From SLHU01 sp009929975 (GTDB lineage Bacteria; Bacillota; Clostridia; Saccharofermentanales; UBA5734), in assembly GCA_040776905.1 (NCBI GenBank), contig JAXGZQ010000001.1, positions 1,302,001 to 1,366,000 on the forward strand: a DNA stretch of 64,000 bases, in the 5' to 3' direction. Below the pieces are notes generated by a model. That model did no database searches. It worked only from the letters and a program-made list of their open reading frames with translations, and was not told the DNA's origin. The first letter of the stretch is position 1. The number at the start of each line of letters is the position of its first letter. Below, piece by piece: positions 34,352 to 41,784 of the stretch. A program made the position numbers and the translations under genes.

Positions 34352-35707
34352 ATGGACAAGTTTTTTGGTCTGAAAGCAGCAAAAACGAATGTCAGAACAG
34401 AGATTATCGCAGGTGTGACGACCTTCTTTACGATGGCGTACATCATCTTCGTTAATCCCGATCTGCTCAGCGCGACCGCCGGTGAAGAATACTGGGGTCC
34501 GATTTTTATCGCGACCTGTCTGGCCGCCGCGGTCGGCACCCTGATGATGGGCCTGTACGCCAGGATTCCGTTCGCCCAGGCACCCGGCATGGGCCTGAAC
34601 GCGTTTTTTGCCTTTTCGGTGGCAACCGTATATGGCTACAACGGCGCGCTGGCGGCCGTCTTCATTTCCGGTGTGATCTTCATCCTGATCACCGTGATCG
34701 GACTGCGTGAAGCGATCGTCCGGGCCATTCCACAGAACCTGAAAGTCGCCATCTCCGCCGGTATCGGCCTGTTTATCGCGTTCGTCGGTCTGCAGAACGC
34801 CGGCCTGATCGTCAATGACGACGCCACGCTGGTTAAGTTCGCCAGCTTCTCACTCAATCAGGAAGCGTTCCCGATGGGCGCGCTGCTGTCCCTGATTGGT
34901 CTGATCATCATCTCGATTCTTTATTACTTCAAAGTCAGAGGTGCGATCCTGATCGGCATCATCGCGACCACCCTGATCGGTATTCCGCTGAAAGTGACCC
35001 AGCTGCCGGAAGCGATTACCACGTCACATATCGCTGACAATTTCCGTGACTGGACTAATCTCAGTCTGCTCAAATTGGACTTCGGTGCCCTGATGGGCGA
35101 CGCGACCGGCATCTTCACCGGCGTGCTGGCCATTCTCACCGTTGTCGTGTCCTTTACCCTGGTTGACATGTTTGACACGATCGGCACCCTGGTCGGTACC
35201 GCCAAACAGGCCAACATGCTGGATGAAAAAGGTGAACTGCCGCGCATGAAGCAGGCCCTGATGTGTGACGCTGTCGCGACCACCGCCGGCGCTCTGGCCG
35301 GAACATCAACTGTCACCACGTACATCGAATCCGGCTCAGGTATTTCCGAAGGCGGCCGTACCGGCCTGACCTCGGTTGTGACCGGTATTCTCTTCGTCCT
35401 GGCGGTCTTCCTGGCACCTCTGGCCGGCATCGTTCCAGGTGCTGCCACGGCTCCGGCCCTGATCATCGTCGGCGTTCTGATGATGGGCAGTGTCAAGGAC
35501 ATTGATTTCTCAGATTTTTCTGAAGCGGTTCCGGCGTTCCTGACCATGGTCATGATGCCGCTGACCTATTCCATCGCGACCGGTATCGGTCTCGGCCTGA
35601 TCTCCTATACGCTGATCAAGCTGTTCACCGGCAAGATCCGTCAGGTCTCGATTCTGGCAATTGTTGTCGCCGCGCTCTTTGTGGTGAAATTCATCATCGG
35701 CAGCTGA
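34352..35707 (+). CDS. NCS2 purine permease, AzgA/PbuG type
   Basis: A 451-residue proton-coupled importer for hypoxanthine, guanine or adenine with 13-14 membrane segments. The family start TEIIAGVTTFFTMAYIIFVNPDLLSATAG, the loop PGMGLNAFFAFSV and GTSTVTTYIESGSGISEGGRTGLTSV are diagnostic of the AzgA branch rather than the UraA/UacT branch. ATG 34352 follows GAGGGGG; an upstream in-frame ATG at 34304 overlaps the promoter and is excluded. Monocistronic with its own terminator. Confidence 0.93.
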   Translation: MDKFFGLKAAKTNVRTEIIAGVTTFFTMAYIIFVNPDLLSATAGEEYWGPIFIATCLAAAVGTLMMGLYARIPFAQAPGMGLNAFFAFSVATVYGYNGALAAVFISGVIFILITVIGLREAIVRAIPQNLKVAISAGIGLFIAFVGLQNAGLIVNDDATLVKFASFSLNQEAFPMGALLSLIGLIIISILYYFKVRGAILIGIIATTLIGIPLKVTQLPEAITTSHIADNFRDWTNLSLLKLDFGALMGDATGIFTGVLAILTVVVSFTLVDMFDTIGTLVGTAKQANMLDEKGELPRMKQALMCDAVATTAGALAGTSTVTTYIESGSGISEGGRTGLTSVVTGILFVLAVFLAPLAGIVPGAATAPALIIVGVLMMGSVKDIDFSDFSEAVPAFLTMVMMPLTYSIATGIGLGLISYTLIKLFTGKIRQVSILAIVVAALFVVKFIIGS

Positions 35708-35734
35708 CCTGGCCGGACATACCCTGTAACACTG

Positions 35735-35772
35735 AAGTGGCCCTGGAACTGATGTTCCGGGGCCGCTTTTTC
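35735..35772 (+). terminator. Terminator of the purine permease gene
   Basis: Long stem GTGGCCCTGGAAC / GTTCCGGGGCCGC (one mismatch, one wobble), four-base loop TGAT and T5 tract. Confidence 0.82.
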
Positions 35773-35831
35773 AGTGGGAGGAGGAATGCTCCTCAATGTG
35801 TACAAATCCGCAGAGAAAGAAGCATCGATGA

Positions 35832-35860
35832 TTGACAAAGTGCATAGCGTTTTCTACAAT
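35832..35860 (+). promoter_or_regulatory. Near-consensus promoter of a gene-less transcription unit
   Basis: TTGACA, a 17-bp spacer and TACAAT: eleven of twelve consensus bases at ideal spacing, the best match in the window. It does not precede a convincing protein gene. Confidence 0.75.
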
Positions 35861-35865
35861 AATGG

Positions 35866-36269
35866 TACTCCCAACCCTATAACCCAGGCATCGGGAGTGT
35901 CCCGTCGATTCTGAGGCATTGACGCATCTGTATCTGCAAATAATGACTGACAGACCACTGGTCTAGCTGAAGCTCCCATCGGGTGCAAGGATTCAAAGGA
36001 TTCCAGTTCATATAGATCAAGAATCTTGAACCGCAGCATTATCAGTATTAATTTCTGTCCAGCCGCTTATTTGTCCGGCAGGAATCCTGTATTGAACCTG
36101 ATTGAGACTCCGATTCAATGGCAGATCATCAATGCTGATGCCAGAACTCTCTGGCCTTACCGTGATCAGATCGCGGGACAATTGAACAAAGGGGGTACTT
36201 CAATGAAAGTACACCTCAGGAGGCAGGCAGACTGAGTCCGTACGGATGAATGGTCTGCCTGTTTCTATT
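35866..36269 (+). ncRNA. Candidate structured non-coding RNA, about 400 nt
   Basis: The unit runs from a near-consensus promoter to an intrinsic terminator and is more AT-rich than its neighbours. No reading frame in it has both a good start and a ribosome site; the longest + frame (36026-36235) would start with TTG and resembles nothing I know. Consecutive hairpins are CGGGA/TCCCG (35892-35904), AGACC/GGTCT (35952-35964), CAGG/CCTG (36079-36089), ATTGAA/TTCAAT (36091-36119), CATCA/TGATG (36127-36140), CCAGA/TCTGG (36141-36154), CCGTGA/TCGCGG (36160-36176) and GTACTT/AAGTAC (36195-36212). The 5' end TACTCCC could instead pair with GGGGGTA at 36191-36197. It lacks the conserved cores of RNase P RNA, tmRNA, SRP RNA and T-boxes. 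With its flanking sites it accounts for most of the space 35708-36372. Confidence 0.45.
36224..36269 (+). terminator. Terminator of the candidate RNA unit
   Basis: A nine-base perfect stem CAGGCAGAC (36224-36232) / GTCTGCCTG (36253-36261) with a smaller hairpin TCCGTACGGA in the loop, then TTTCTATT. Confidence 0.75.
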
Positions 36270-36273
36270 GATC

Positions 36274-36302
36274 TTGACAGTTGAATAAAGCCACTGTAAA
36301 AT
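36274..36302 (+). promoter_or_regulatory. Promoter of the tetR-ABC exporter operon
   Basis: TTGACA, a 17-bp spacer and TAAAAT, the -10 preceded by TG. It is directly abutted by two palindromic operators. Confidence 0.75.
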
Positions 36303-36303
36303 G

Positions 36304-36334
36304 TGACTTATAAGTCATATGACTTTAAAGTCAT
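36304..36334 (+). promoter_or_regulatory. Tandem palindromic operators for the TetR repressor
   Basis: TGACTTATAAGTCA (36304-36317) and ATGACTTTAAAGTCAT (36319-36334) are perfect palindromes sharing TGACTT-N2-AAGTCA, with centres 16 bp apart. They begin two bases after the -10 and cover the transcription start, the usual place for autorepression by a TetR protein. Confidence 0.75.
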
Positions 36335-36372
36335 ACCAGATCGGCCGTGGCCGTAGGATTGGAGATGATGAT

Positions 36373-37029
36373 TTGCCGAGCGAGACATTTTTCCGTTTGC
36401 CGCCGGATAAGCGCCTGCGAATCGAAAAGGCGGCGGTGCGGGAATTCACCGATTACCATTACGACGCCGCCAGCATCAACCGGATCGTCGAGGCCGCGCG
36501 AATCGCCAAAGGCAGTTTTTATCAGTATTTCAGCGATAAGAAAGACCTCTATCTCCATCTGATCAGCCTGTTGGCAGAGCAGAAGGCACAAATGCTCAAG
36601 GCGTATCTTAATGAAAACGCGCACCAGGAATTTTTTGATCTGCTGCATGAATTGTTTGCCGCTGGGCTGCGATTTGCCAGTGAGCATCCGGATTGGCAGA
36701 AAATCATCTCACGCCTGATGCAGGATCACGATCATCCGATCTATCTGGAGATCATGCAGCAGAATACACGCGCGGCCGACGAATTTTTCTGCCCGCTGAT
36801 TGAACAGGCGATGGAACGGGGAGAATGCCGTTCAGATCTCGATGTGCCGTTGACCGCCCACCTGATCACGGTACTCAGCAGCGCGACATCGGACTATTAT
36901 CTGCAGCAAAATCATCAAATCGGTTCAGATTATATGAGGTATGCCGACCAGATGATTCAGCTGCTCCAGTCAGGAATCGGCCTGAACAGCCAAAGTGAAA
37001 CAGCACAGGAGGACACAGCGAATGATTAA
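36373..37029 (+). CDS. TetR/AcrR family transcriptional repressor
   Basis: A 218-residue one-component regulator. The N-terminal helix-turn-helix (about residues 12-58) has FTDYHYDAASINRIVEAARIAKGSFYQYFSDKKDLY, the typical TetR pattern; the rest is a helical ligand domain. I place the start at TTG 36373 (MPSETFFRLPPDKR) with GGAG eight bases upstream. The ATG at 36319 lies inside an operator about ten bases after the transcription start and has no ribosome site. It is the first gene of an exporter operon, overlaps the ATPase gene by eight bases and very likely represses its own promoter. Confidence 0.88.
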   Translation: MPSETFFRLPPDKRLRIEKAAVREFTDYHYDAASINRIVEAARIAKGSFYQYFSDKKDLYLHLISLLAEQKAQMLKAYLNENAHQEFFDLLHELFAAGLRFASEHPDWQKIISRLMQDHDHPIYLEIMQQNTRAADEFFCPLIEQAMERGECRSDLDVPLTAHLITVLSSATSDYYLQQNHQIGSDYMRYADQMIQLLQSGIGLNSQSETAQEDTAND

Positions 37030-37876
37030 TGTCAGCGAATTGACGTATACCTATGCTCACGGCAGCCGGCCGGCGATCCGCGACATCAGTTTTGAGGTGG
37101 AAAAAGGTGAGGTATTCGCGCTGCTCGGTCCGTCTGGGGCGGGTAAATCGACCACACAGGGCATTCTGACCGGGCTGCTGCCGCTGCAGGGCGGGCGGGC
37201 CGAAGTCGCCGGATATGATCTGCGCCACCGATCCCGTCAATTGTTCAACCAGATCGGGGTGTCGTTCGAACAGTCCAATGTCTATAGCAAACTGACCGCG
37301 CTTGAGAACCTGGTGTTTTACCGGCGCTTGTTTGATACCGCAACGCTGGAGCCGGAAGATCTGTTGAAAATGGTCGGGCTGGACCAGGTCGCCAACCAGA
37401 AAGCCGCCTCTTTCTCAAAAGGCATGAAGCATCGTCTGACCTTTGCCCGCAGCCTGATCAACCAGCCGGCACTCTGGTTTCTCGATGAACCGACCACCGG
37501 GCTCGATCCGGCGATCGCCGCGCAGATCCGAGAAATCATTCTGGAGCGGAAACAAAGCGGCACGACCATTCTGCTGACAACGCATAATATGGTGCTGGCA
37601 GAACAGCTGAGCGACCGGATCGGGTTCATCGTTGAAGGTGAACTGAAGCTGGTGGATACGCCGCGCAATCTCAAACTGCGCTACGGCGAGCGCCTCGTTC
37701 AGGTGGAGTACCGCGAAAATAACCAGAGCCATAAAGAACTGCTGTCGTTGACTGATGAACAGGAACGTCTCAGGCTGCAGACGATCATCGGCAGCGCGGA
37801 GATTGAAATCATGCACACCCGGGAAGCCAGTCTGGAAGAGATCTTCATTAAGGTGACAGGCAGGGAACTGATATGA
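37022..37876 (+). CDS. ABC transporter ATP-binding protein (ABC-2 exporter)
   Basis: A 284-residue ATPase with Walker A GPSGAGKST, signature SFSKGMKHRL (Lys replaces the usual second Gly), Walker B ALWFLDEP and switch His in LLTTHN. A C-terminal extension from about residue 215 resembles that of drug and antibiotic exporters of the DrrA/NatA class. ATG 37022 has AGGAGG upstream and overlaps the tetR stop. It powers the two permeases that follow. Confidence 0.92.
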   Translation: MINVSELTYTYAHGSRPAIRDISFEVEKGEVFALLGPSGAGKSTTQGILTGLLPLQGGRAEVAGYDLRHRSRQLFNQIGVSFEQSNVYSKLTALENLVFYRRLFDTATLEPEDLLKMVGLDQVANQKAASFSKGMKHRLTFARSLINQPALWFLDEPTTGLDPAIAAQIREIILERKQSGTTILLTTHNMVLAEQLSDRIGFIVEGELKLVDTPRNLKLRYGERLVQVEYRENNQSHKELLSLTDEQERLRLQTIIGSAEIEIMHTREASLEEIFIKVTGRELI

Positions 37877-38913
37877 AAAAGCTGCTCACGACATTCCACA
37901 AGGACATGACGATGTCGCTGCGCAGTTTCTATCTGTACATCGAGATTATCATGGCGCTGCTGATTGTCGCGGTTCTTCTCTTCGTTGTGCCGGAGAGTTT
38001 TACCAGCGAACAGACGCTGTACCTGTATCTGGACGCTGAACTGCCGGACAGGGCGGTCTGGTCCGATCTGCTCGGCCAGGAGCAGGAAGATCAGCTGCTG
38101 GTCTTTGATTCAGAGGAGGATGTCCGGTCCGCGCTGCATGACGATCATAACGCGATGGGTCTTCTGCTGCGACAGGATGACGGCCGGATCGCGGTTGAGG
38201 TTGTGCTGCAGGGGTACGAAAGCGAGAAACAAAGACAGCTGATGGAAACTCTGTTCACGGCACAGCAGCTGCAAAGCCTGCCCGGTTTTACGGATCCTAC
38301 TGTCATAACCCGGCTGGACGGCATGCCTGACGGCATCAGTGACCGCCTGCATCTGCTGCCGGTGTTTCTTGTTCTCAACTCCGCCATGGTCGGTCTGTTC
38401 ATCATCGCGGCCTATATCTATATTGATAAGGACGAGGGGACGATCCGGGCGGTGGCCGTAACACCGGCCAGCATCTGGACCTACCTGACCGGCAAGGTGC
38501 TGATGATGCTGGTGACCGGGCTGATCACCGGATCACTGACCGTGCTGGCGGTGGCCGGAAGCACGGTTCATTTCGGCTATTTTCTGGTCATCATGACCGC
38601 TTGCAATTTGTTTGGCAGCGCGCTGGGCCTGCTGGTCGCCAGTTTCTTTGATTCAATGACCAAATCACTCGGTGCGCTTTATGTGGTCATTGTCATCATG
38701 TCGCTGGCCACCGTTTCCTATCTGATGCCATCCTTTTCTCCATGGCCGATCCGCATTCTGCCTGCCTATCCGATGCTGTATGCTTTCCGTGAAACCCTGG
38801 CAGCACTGCCGGACGGTGGAATGATCGTTTTCTGGTCAATGATCTTCATTCTGGCGGCAGCGGTTTTGTATGTCCTGGCGGGACTGCGTTATCGCAAAAC
38901 GCTGACGATATAA
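37873..38913 (+). CDS. ABC-2 type transporter permease A
   Basis: A 346-residue membrane subunit. One helix near the N-terminus (about 18-37), a large extracytoplasmic domain (about 38-160) and five to six helices in the C-terminal half give the ABC-2 layout. DKDEGTIRAVAVTPASIWTYLTGKVL is the conserved coupling segment. It overlaps the ATPase stop by four bases. With the next gene it should form a heterodimeric exporter; substrate unknown, drugs or lipids being typical. Confidence 0.87.
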   Translation: MKKLLTTFHKDMTMSLRSFYLYIEIIMALLIVAVLLFVVPESFTSEQTLYLYLDAELPDRAVWSDLLGQEQEDQLLVFDSEEDVRSALHDDHNAMGLLLRQDDGRIAVEVVLQGYESEKQRQLMETLFTAQQLQSLPGFTDPTVITRLDGMPDGISDRLHLLPVFLVLNSAMVGLFIIAAYIYIDKDEGTIRAVAVTPASIWTYLTGKVLMMLVTGLITGSLTVLAVAGSTVHFGYFLVIMTACNLFGSALGLLVASFFDSMTKSLGALYVVIVIMSLATVSYLMPSFSPWPIRILPAYPMLYAFRETLAALPDGGMIVFWSMIFILAAAVLYVLAGLRYRKTLTI

Positions 38914-38924
38914 GGAGGACCATG

Positions 38925-39926
38925 ATGTTCCGACGAATATTCGCGATCGCGCGGCGCGATATCAAGAGTGGCCTGCGTGACAATATGATCATGTATATCC
39001 TCCTGGCGCCGCTGCTGATCGCCGGCCTGCTGCGTGCGTTCATTCCCGGAGCAGGAGAAAATCTGGTCAGTACAGCTGTCGTTGAAGGCAGTCCCCAGAC
39101 GCTGGTCGACATGCTGGAAGCGCATGGCAGTGTTGAGATTCTGGCAGACCGGGAAGCGGTTCTGCGCCGAGTCCGGGCGACTGATGATGTCTTCGGTGTC
39201 ATGGTGGATGGGGAGCAGATCGAAATTATCGCCGACGGTCAGGAACAAAAGGAGTCAGACACCATGGTGCGGGGAATCCTGCAGGTCTGGCAGGAGCCGC
39301 CTTCTGACCTGCCTTTGACTATCTCCTTTTCCGATATCGGCTGGACGCTTTCTCCGCTCGCACGTTATGGCGGCAACATTCTCCTGGTGTTCACCTCAGT
39401 GTTCGGCGGCATGATCGTCATGCTCAACCTGGTGGAGGAGAAACAGGAAAAAACGCTGGCAGCCGTTAATGTGGCCGCGATCAGCCGGCTGGAATACATC
39501 ATCGGCAAGGGCCTGCTGGGATTCGTGATCCCGATCATCCATGCCTGGCTGATTCTCCTGATCATGGGCTATGAGGGGATTCAATACGCCATGGTCACGC
39601 TGGTTATTCTCTCGATCGCGCTGATCAGCCTGATTATCGGGTTCGCGATCGGCATCTACAATGATAATGCCATGAGCGCGGTCTCATCAATGAAAATTGG
39701 CTTCCTACCGATCTTCGGATCTATGTTCGGTGCGATCTTTCTGGCGGAGAAATGGCATCCTCTGCTTTACTGGTCGCCGTTTTACTGGGCGTTCCGCTCA
39801 GTCGACGCGATCATCCTGCAGGAAGCGGACTGGGGGGATATTCTGCTCAACAGCGCGCTGATCCTGCTGATTACCGGAGTGGTCTATGGCCTGCTCAGCC
39901 GGAGAATCCGGCGGGGGCTGGCCTGA
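38925..39926 (+). CDS. ABC-2 type transporter permease B
   Basis: A 333-residue partner of permease A with the same layout: helix near residues 18-36, an outer domain to about 145, then membrane helices with the coupling segment VEEKQEKTLAAVNVAAISRLEYIIGKGLLG. Two ATGs are adjacent; the second (38925) has better spacing to AGGAGG. It ends the tetR-ABC operon; no clear hairpin terminator follows. Confidence 0.86.
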   Translation: MFRRIFAIARRDIKSGLRDNMIMYILLAPLLIAGLLRAFIPGAGENLVSTAVVEGSPQTLVDMLEAHGSVEILADREAVLRRVRATDDVFGVMVDGEQIEIIADGQEQKESDTMVRGILQVWQEPPSDLPLTISFSDIGWTLSPLARYGGNILLVFTSVFGGMIVMLNLVEEKQEKTLAAVNVAAISRLEYIIGKGLLGFVIPIIHAWLILLIMGYEGIQYAMVTLVILSIALISLIIGFAIGIYNDNAMSAVSSMKIGFLPIFGSMFGAIFLAEKWHPLLYWSPFYWAFRSVDAIILQEADWGDILLNSALILLITGVVYGLLSRRIRRGLA

Positions 39927-39975
39927 ATAATCGCTGACCTTTGTACTGCACGTCATTTAAATGGGAGGTATCATC

Positions 39976-40182
39976 ATGAACGGATGGGGACTGCTGGGAA
40001 TTTTACTCATTGCATATGCGGCGGCTGTCGTATATATTACGGTTAAGCGGCCGGCCGGCATCTGGGAGATGGCGAAGATCCGCCTGTTCCGAAAGGTTCT
40101 GGGTGAGAAGGGGACCATCATCTTTTTCCTGATTTTCGCCGCGGCCGCACTGGGATTCGGAATCTGGTTTCTTACATTCTGA
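39976..40182 (+). CDS. Small two-helix membrane protein of unknown function
   Basis: A 68-residue protein with hydrophobic segments at about 4-22 and 47-66 joined by a basic loop (VKRPAGIWEMAKIRLFRKVLGEKG). The ATG at 39976 follows GGGAGGT; an earlier in-frame ATG overlaps that site. I recognise no family. It lies 49 bp after the exporter operon and 20 bp before the MIF-like gene, so it may be cotranscribed with either. Confidence 0.6.
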   Translation: MNGWGLLGILLIAYAAAVVYITVKRPAGIWEMAKIRLFRKVLGEKGTIIFFLIFAAAALGFGIWFLTF

Positions 40183-40202
40183 ACGATCAGGAGGAACGTA
40201 TC

Positions 40203-40544
40203 ATGCCATTCATTCATGTTCATATCGGGGCTCATCTGACCGAACCACAGCGCGATGAGATCAAACACATGCTCGGGGAAAAAATCGTCTTGCTGCCGGG
40301 GAAAAGTGAGAAATCGCTGATGATCCGTCTCGATGCCGGCGCTGAGATGCAGTTTCGCGGCGAGCCCGGACATTGCGCGATGATCCAGGTTCATCTGTAT
40401 CAGGCCAGTCCGCGTGAGGCGAAGGCCCGTTTCGCGGCGGAAGTCATTGCCGCGCTCGGCCCACTGGCCGGTCTGGAAACCGACCAGATCTTTCTCCATT
40501 TCTTTGAACATCAGGAATGGGCGGCCGGTGGACAGCTGAAATAG
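40203..40544 (+). CDS. MIF/tautomerase-superfamily protein
   Basis: A 113-residue protein resembling bacterial macrophage-migration-inhibitory-factor homologues: MPFIHVHIGAHLT with Pro2, the catalytic base of tautomerases after Met removal, then LPGKSEKSLMIRLDAGAEMQFRGEP and the beta/alpha/beta repeat. Keto-enol tautomerase activity on phenylpyruvate-like substrates is expected, but physiological roles in bacteria are unclear. It has AGGAGG upstream and lies one base before the DUF1848 gene. Confidence 0.65.
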   Translation: MPFIHVHIGAHLTEPQRDEIKHMLGEKIVLLPGKSEKSLMIRLDAGAEMQFRGEPGHCAMIQVHLYQASPREAKARFAAEVIAALGPLAGLETDQIFLHFFEHQEWAAGGQLK

Positions 40545-40545
40545 T

Positions 40546-41349
40546 ATGATCATCAGCGCCAGCCGGCGAACCGATATCCCGGCTTTTCACGGCGACTGGC
40601 TGATATCGCAGATAAAGGCCGGATCCATCCAGGTCAGCAATCCGCGGCGGCCCTCGCAGATCCGGCAGGTCAGTCTGCGGCGGCAGGATGTGACGGCCTT
40701 TGTCTTCTGGACGAAGGACCCGCGTCCATTTCTCGGGCATCTGTGCTGGCTCGACCGGCAAGGCTATCCATTTTTACTGCAGATCACACTGACCGGATAT
40801 GGCTGTGATATTGAACCGGGACTGCCGGACAAAGACGCCCTACCGCAGGTGCTCCGGCAACTGGCCGCTCAATACGGCCGGGAGCGAATCGTTTGGCGCT
40901 ACGATCCGATATTGATGAGCACGAAATATGACGCTGCCTGGCATAACCGGACCTTTCAGGCGCTGTGTGAACAGCTGAAAGAGGCGGTCAGCCAGTGTAC
41001 CTTCAGCTTCATGGATCCCTATCCGCGGATCAAACGCTGGATGAAAGAATGTGGGATTGAAACGGTCAGCCCGGAGCTGCGTCTGTCGCTGGCCCGGCAG
41101 TTGTCCACGATCAGCCGATCCTGTGGCCTGCCGCTGCGGGCCTGTTGTGAAGGGGCGGATCTGGCCGAGGTAGGCATTGAAGCCGCCAGCTGCATCGATC
41201 CCGAACGGATCGCGCAGATCAGCGGACAACCGGTCGCCGCCGGCCGTGACCGGGGACAGCGTCCAGGCTGCCATTGCAGCCCCAGTATTGATATCGGAAC
41301 CTATGGAACCTGCGGTCACGGCTGCCGCTACTGTTATGCGGCCCGCTGA
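40546..41349 (+). CDS. DUF1848 protein with C-terminal Cys cluster
   Basis: A 267-residue member of DUF1848. It begins MIISASRRTDIPAFHGDW, the family signature, with VFWTKDPRPFL and QITLTGYG following. The C-terminus holds CHCSPSIDIGTYGTCGHGCRYCYA, where the Cys residues probably bind an iron-sulfur cluster; CxxCYA resembles the product of a radical-SAM-like motif but the fold is not proven. Function is unknown; it may act in nucleic-acid or cofactor repair. Coupled to the MIF-like gene by a one-base gap. Confidence 0.85.
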   Translation: MIISASRRTDIPAFHGDWLISQIKAGSIQVSNPRRPSQIRQVSLRRQDVTAFVFWTKDPRPFLGHLCWLDRQGYPFLLQITLTGYGCDIEPGLPDKDALPQVLRQLAAQYGRERIVWRYDPILMSTKYDAAWHNRTFQALCEQLKEAVSQCTFSFMDPYPRIKRWMKECGIETVSPELRLSLARQLSTISRSCGLPLRACCEGADLAEVGIEAASCIDPERIAQISGQPVAAGRDRGQRPGCHCSPSIDIGTYGTCGHGCRYCYAAR

Positions 41350-41382
41350 CTGAGAGACTGTGCCTGCTCATGGATAACCGGG

Positions 41383-41715
41383 TCAGTTCACCTTTCCGTC
41401 GAAGAAACTGATCGGCAGACCGAACAGAACACCGGTATCCGGTTTCGACAATCCGCCGACGGCTTTGTCAATGGTTGCCCTGACCTGGTCGACCAGGCTG
41501 TCCTGCACCGCGATCAGCAGCGTCTTGCTGGACTGGCGGTCCTCGTCAATCACCATCCGCAGCGAACCGAAGATCGAAACATCGTCGATATCGATGGCCC
41601 GGGCCATCCCGGTACTATCGATGATCGTCGCGCCGCGAACACCGGTCGCGAGAAGATCCCTGAGCAGGTCATCCAGAATGTCTGTCTTATTGAGAACAAG
41701 TACGAGTAATTTCAT
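41383..41715 (-). CDS. PII-like (GlnB-fold) protein paired with a cation antiporter
   Basis: A 110-residue single-domain protein with the ferredoxin-like beta-alpha-beta pattern of PII-like proteins: KLLVLVLNKTDILDDLLRDLLATGVRGATIIDSTGMA at the start, a loop region and KTLLIAVQDSLVDQVRATIDKAVG. PII proteins bind nucleotides at trimer clefts and gate partner transporters or enzymes. It lies 69 bp downstream of the CPA2 antiporter gene on the same strand, so it probably controls that transporter. The bound ligand cannot be predicted. Confidence 0.72.
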   Translation of the reverse strand: MKLLVLVLNKTDILDDLLRDLLATGVRGATIIDSTGMARAIDIDDVSIFGSLRMVIDEDRQSSKTLLIAVQDSLVDQVRATIDKAVGGLSKPDTGVLFGLPISFFDGKVN

Positions 41716-41784
41716 GATGGCAGCTCCCGATTCCGCGTTTTTCTGGTCTCATTGTAGCAAAGCGCCAGCGCTTTGTCCTGACAC

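Noticed and set aside
35854..36235. Small proteins in the 35.8-36.3 kb gap (minus 61 codons, plus 69 codons)
   Set aside because: No ribosome site, weak starts and no recognisable sequence; the structured-RNA reading fits the promoter and terminator better.
35866..36269. RNase P RNA, tmRNA, SRP RNA or T-box
   Set aside because: None of the conserved cores (GAGGAAAGUCC, tRNA-like ends with tag frame, GGUCAGG/GGAAGCAGC, GGGUGGNACCGCG) is present.
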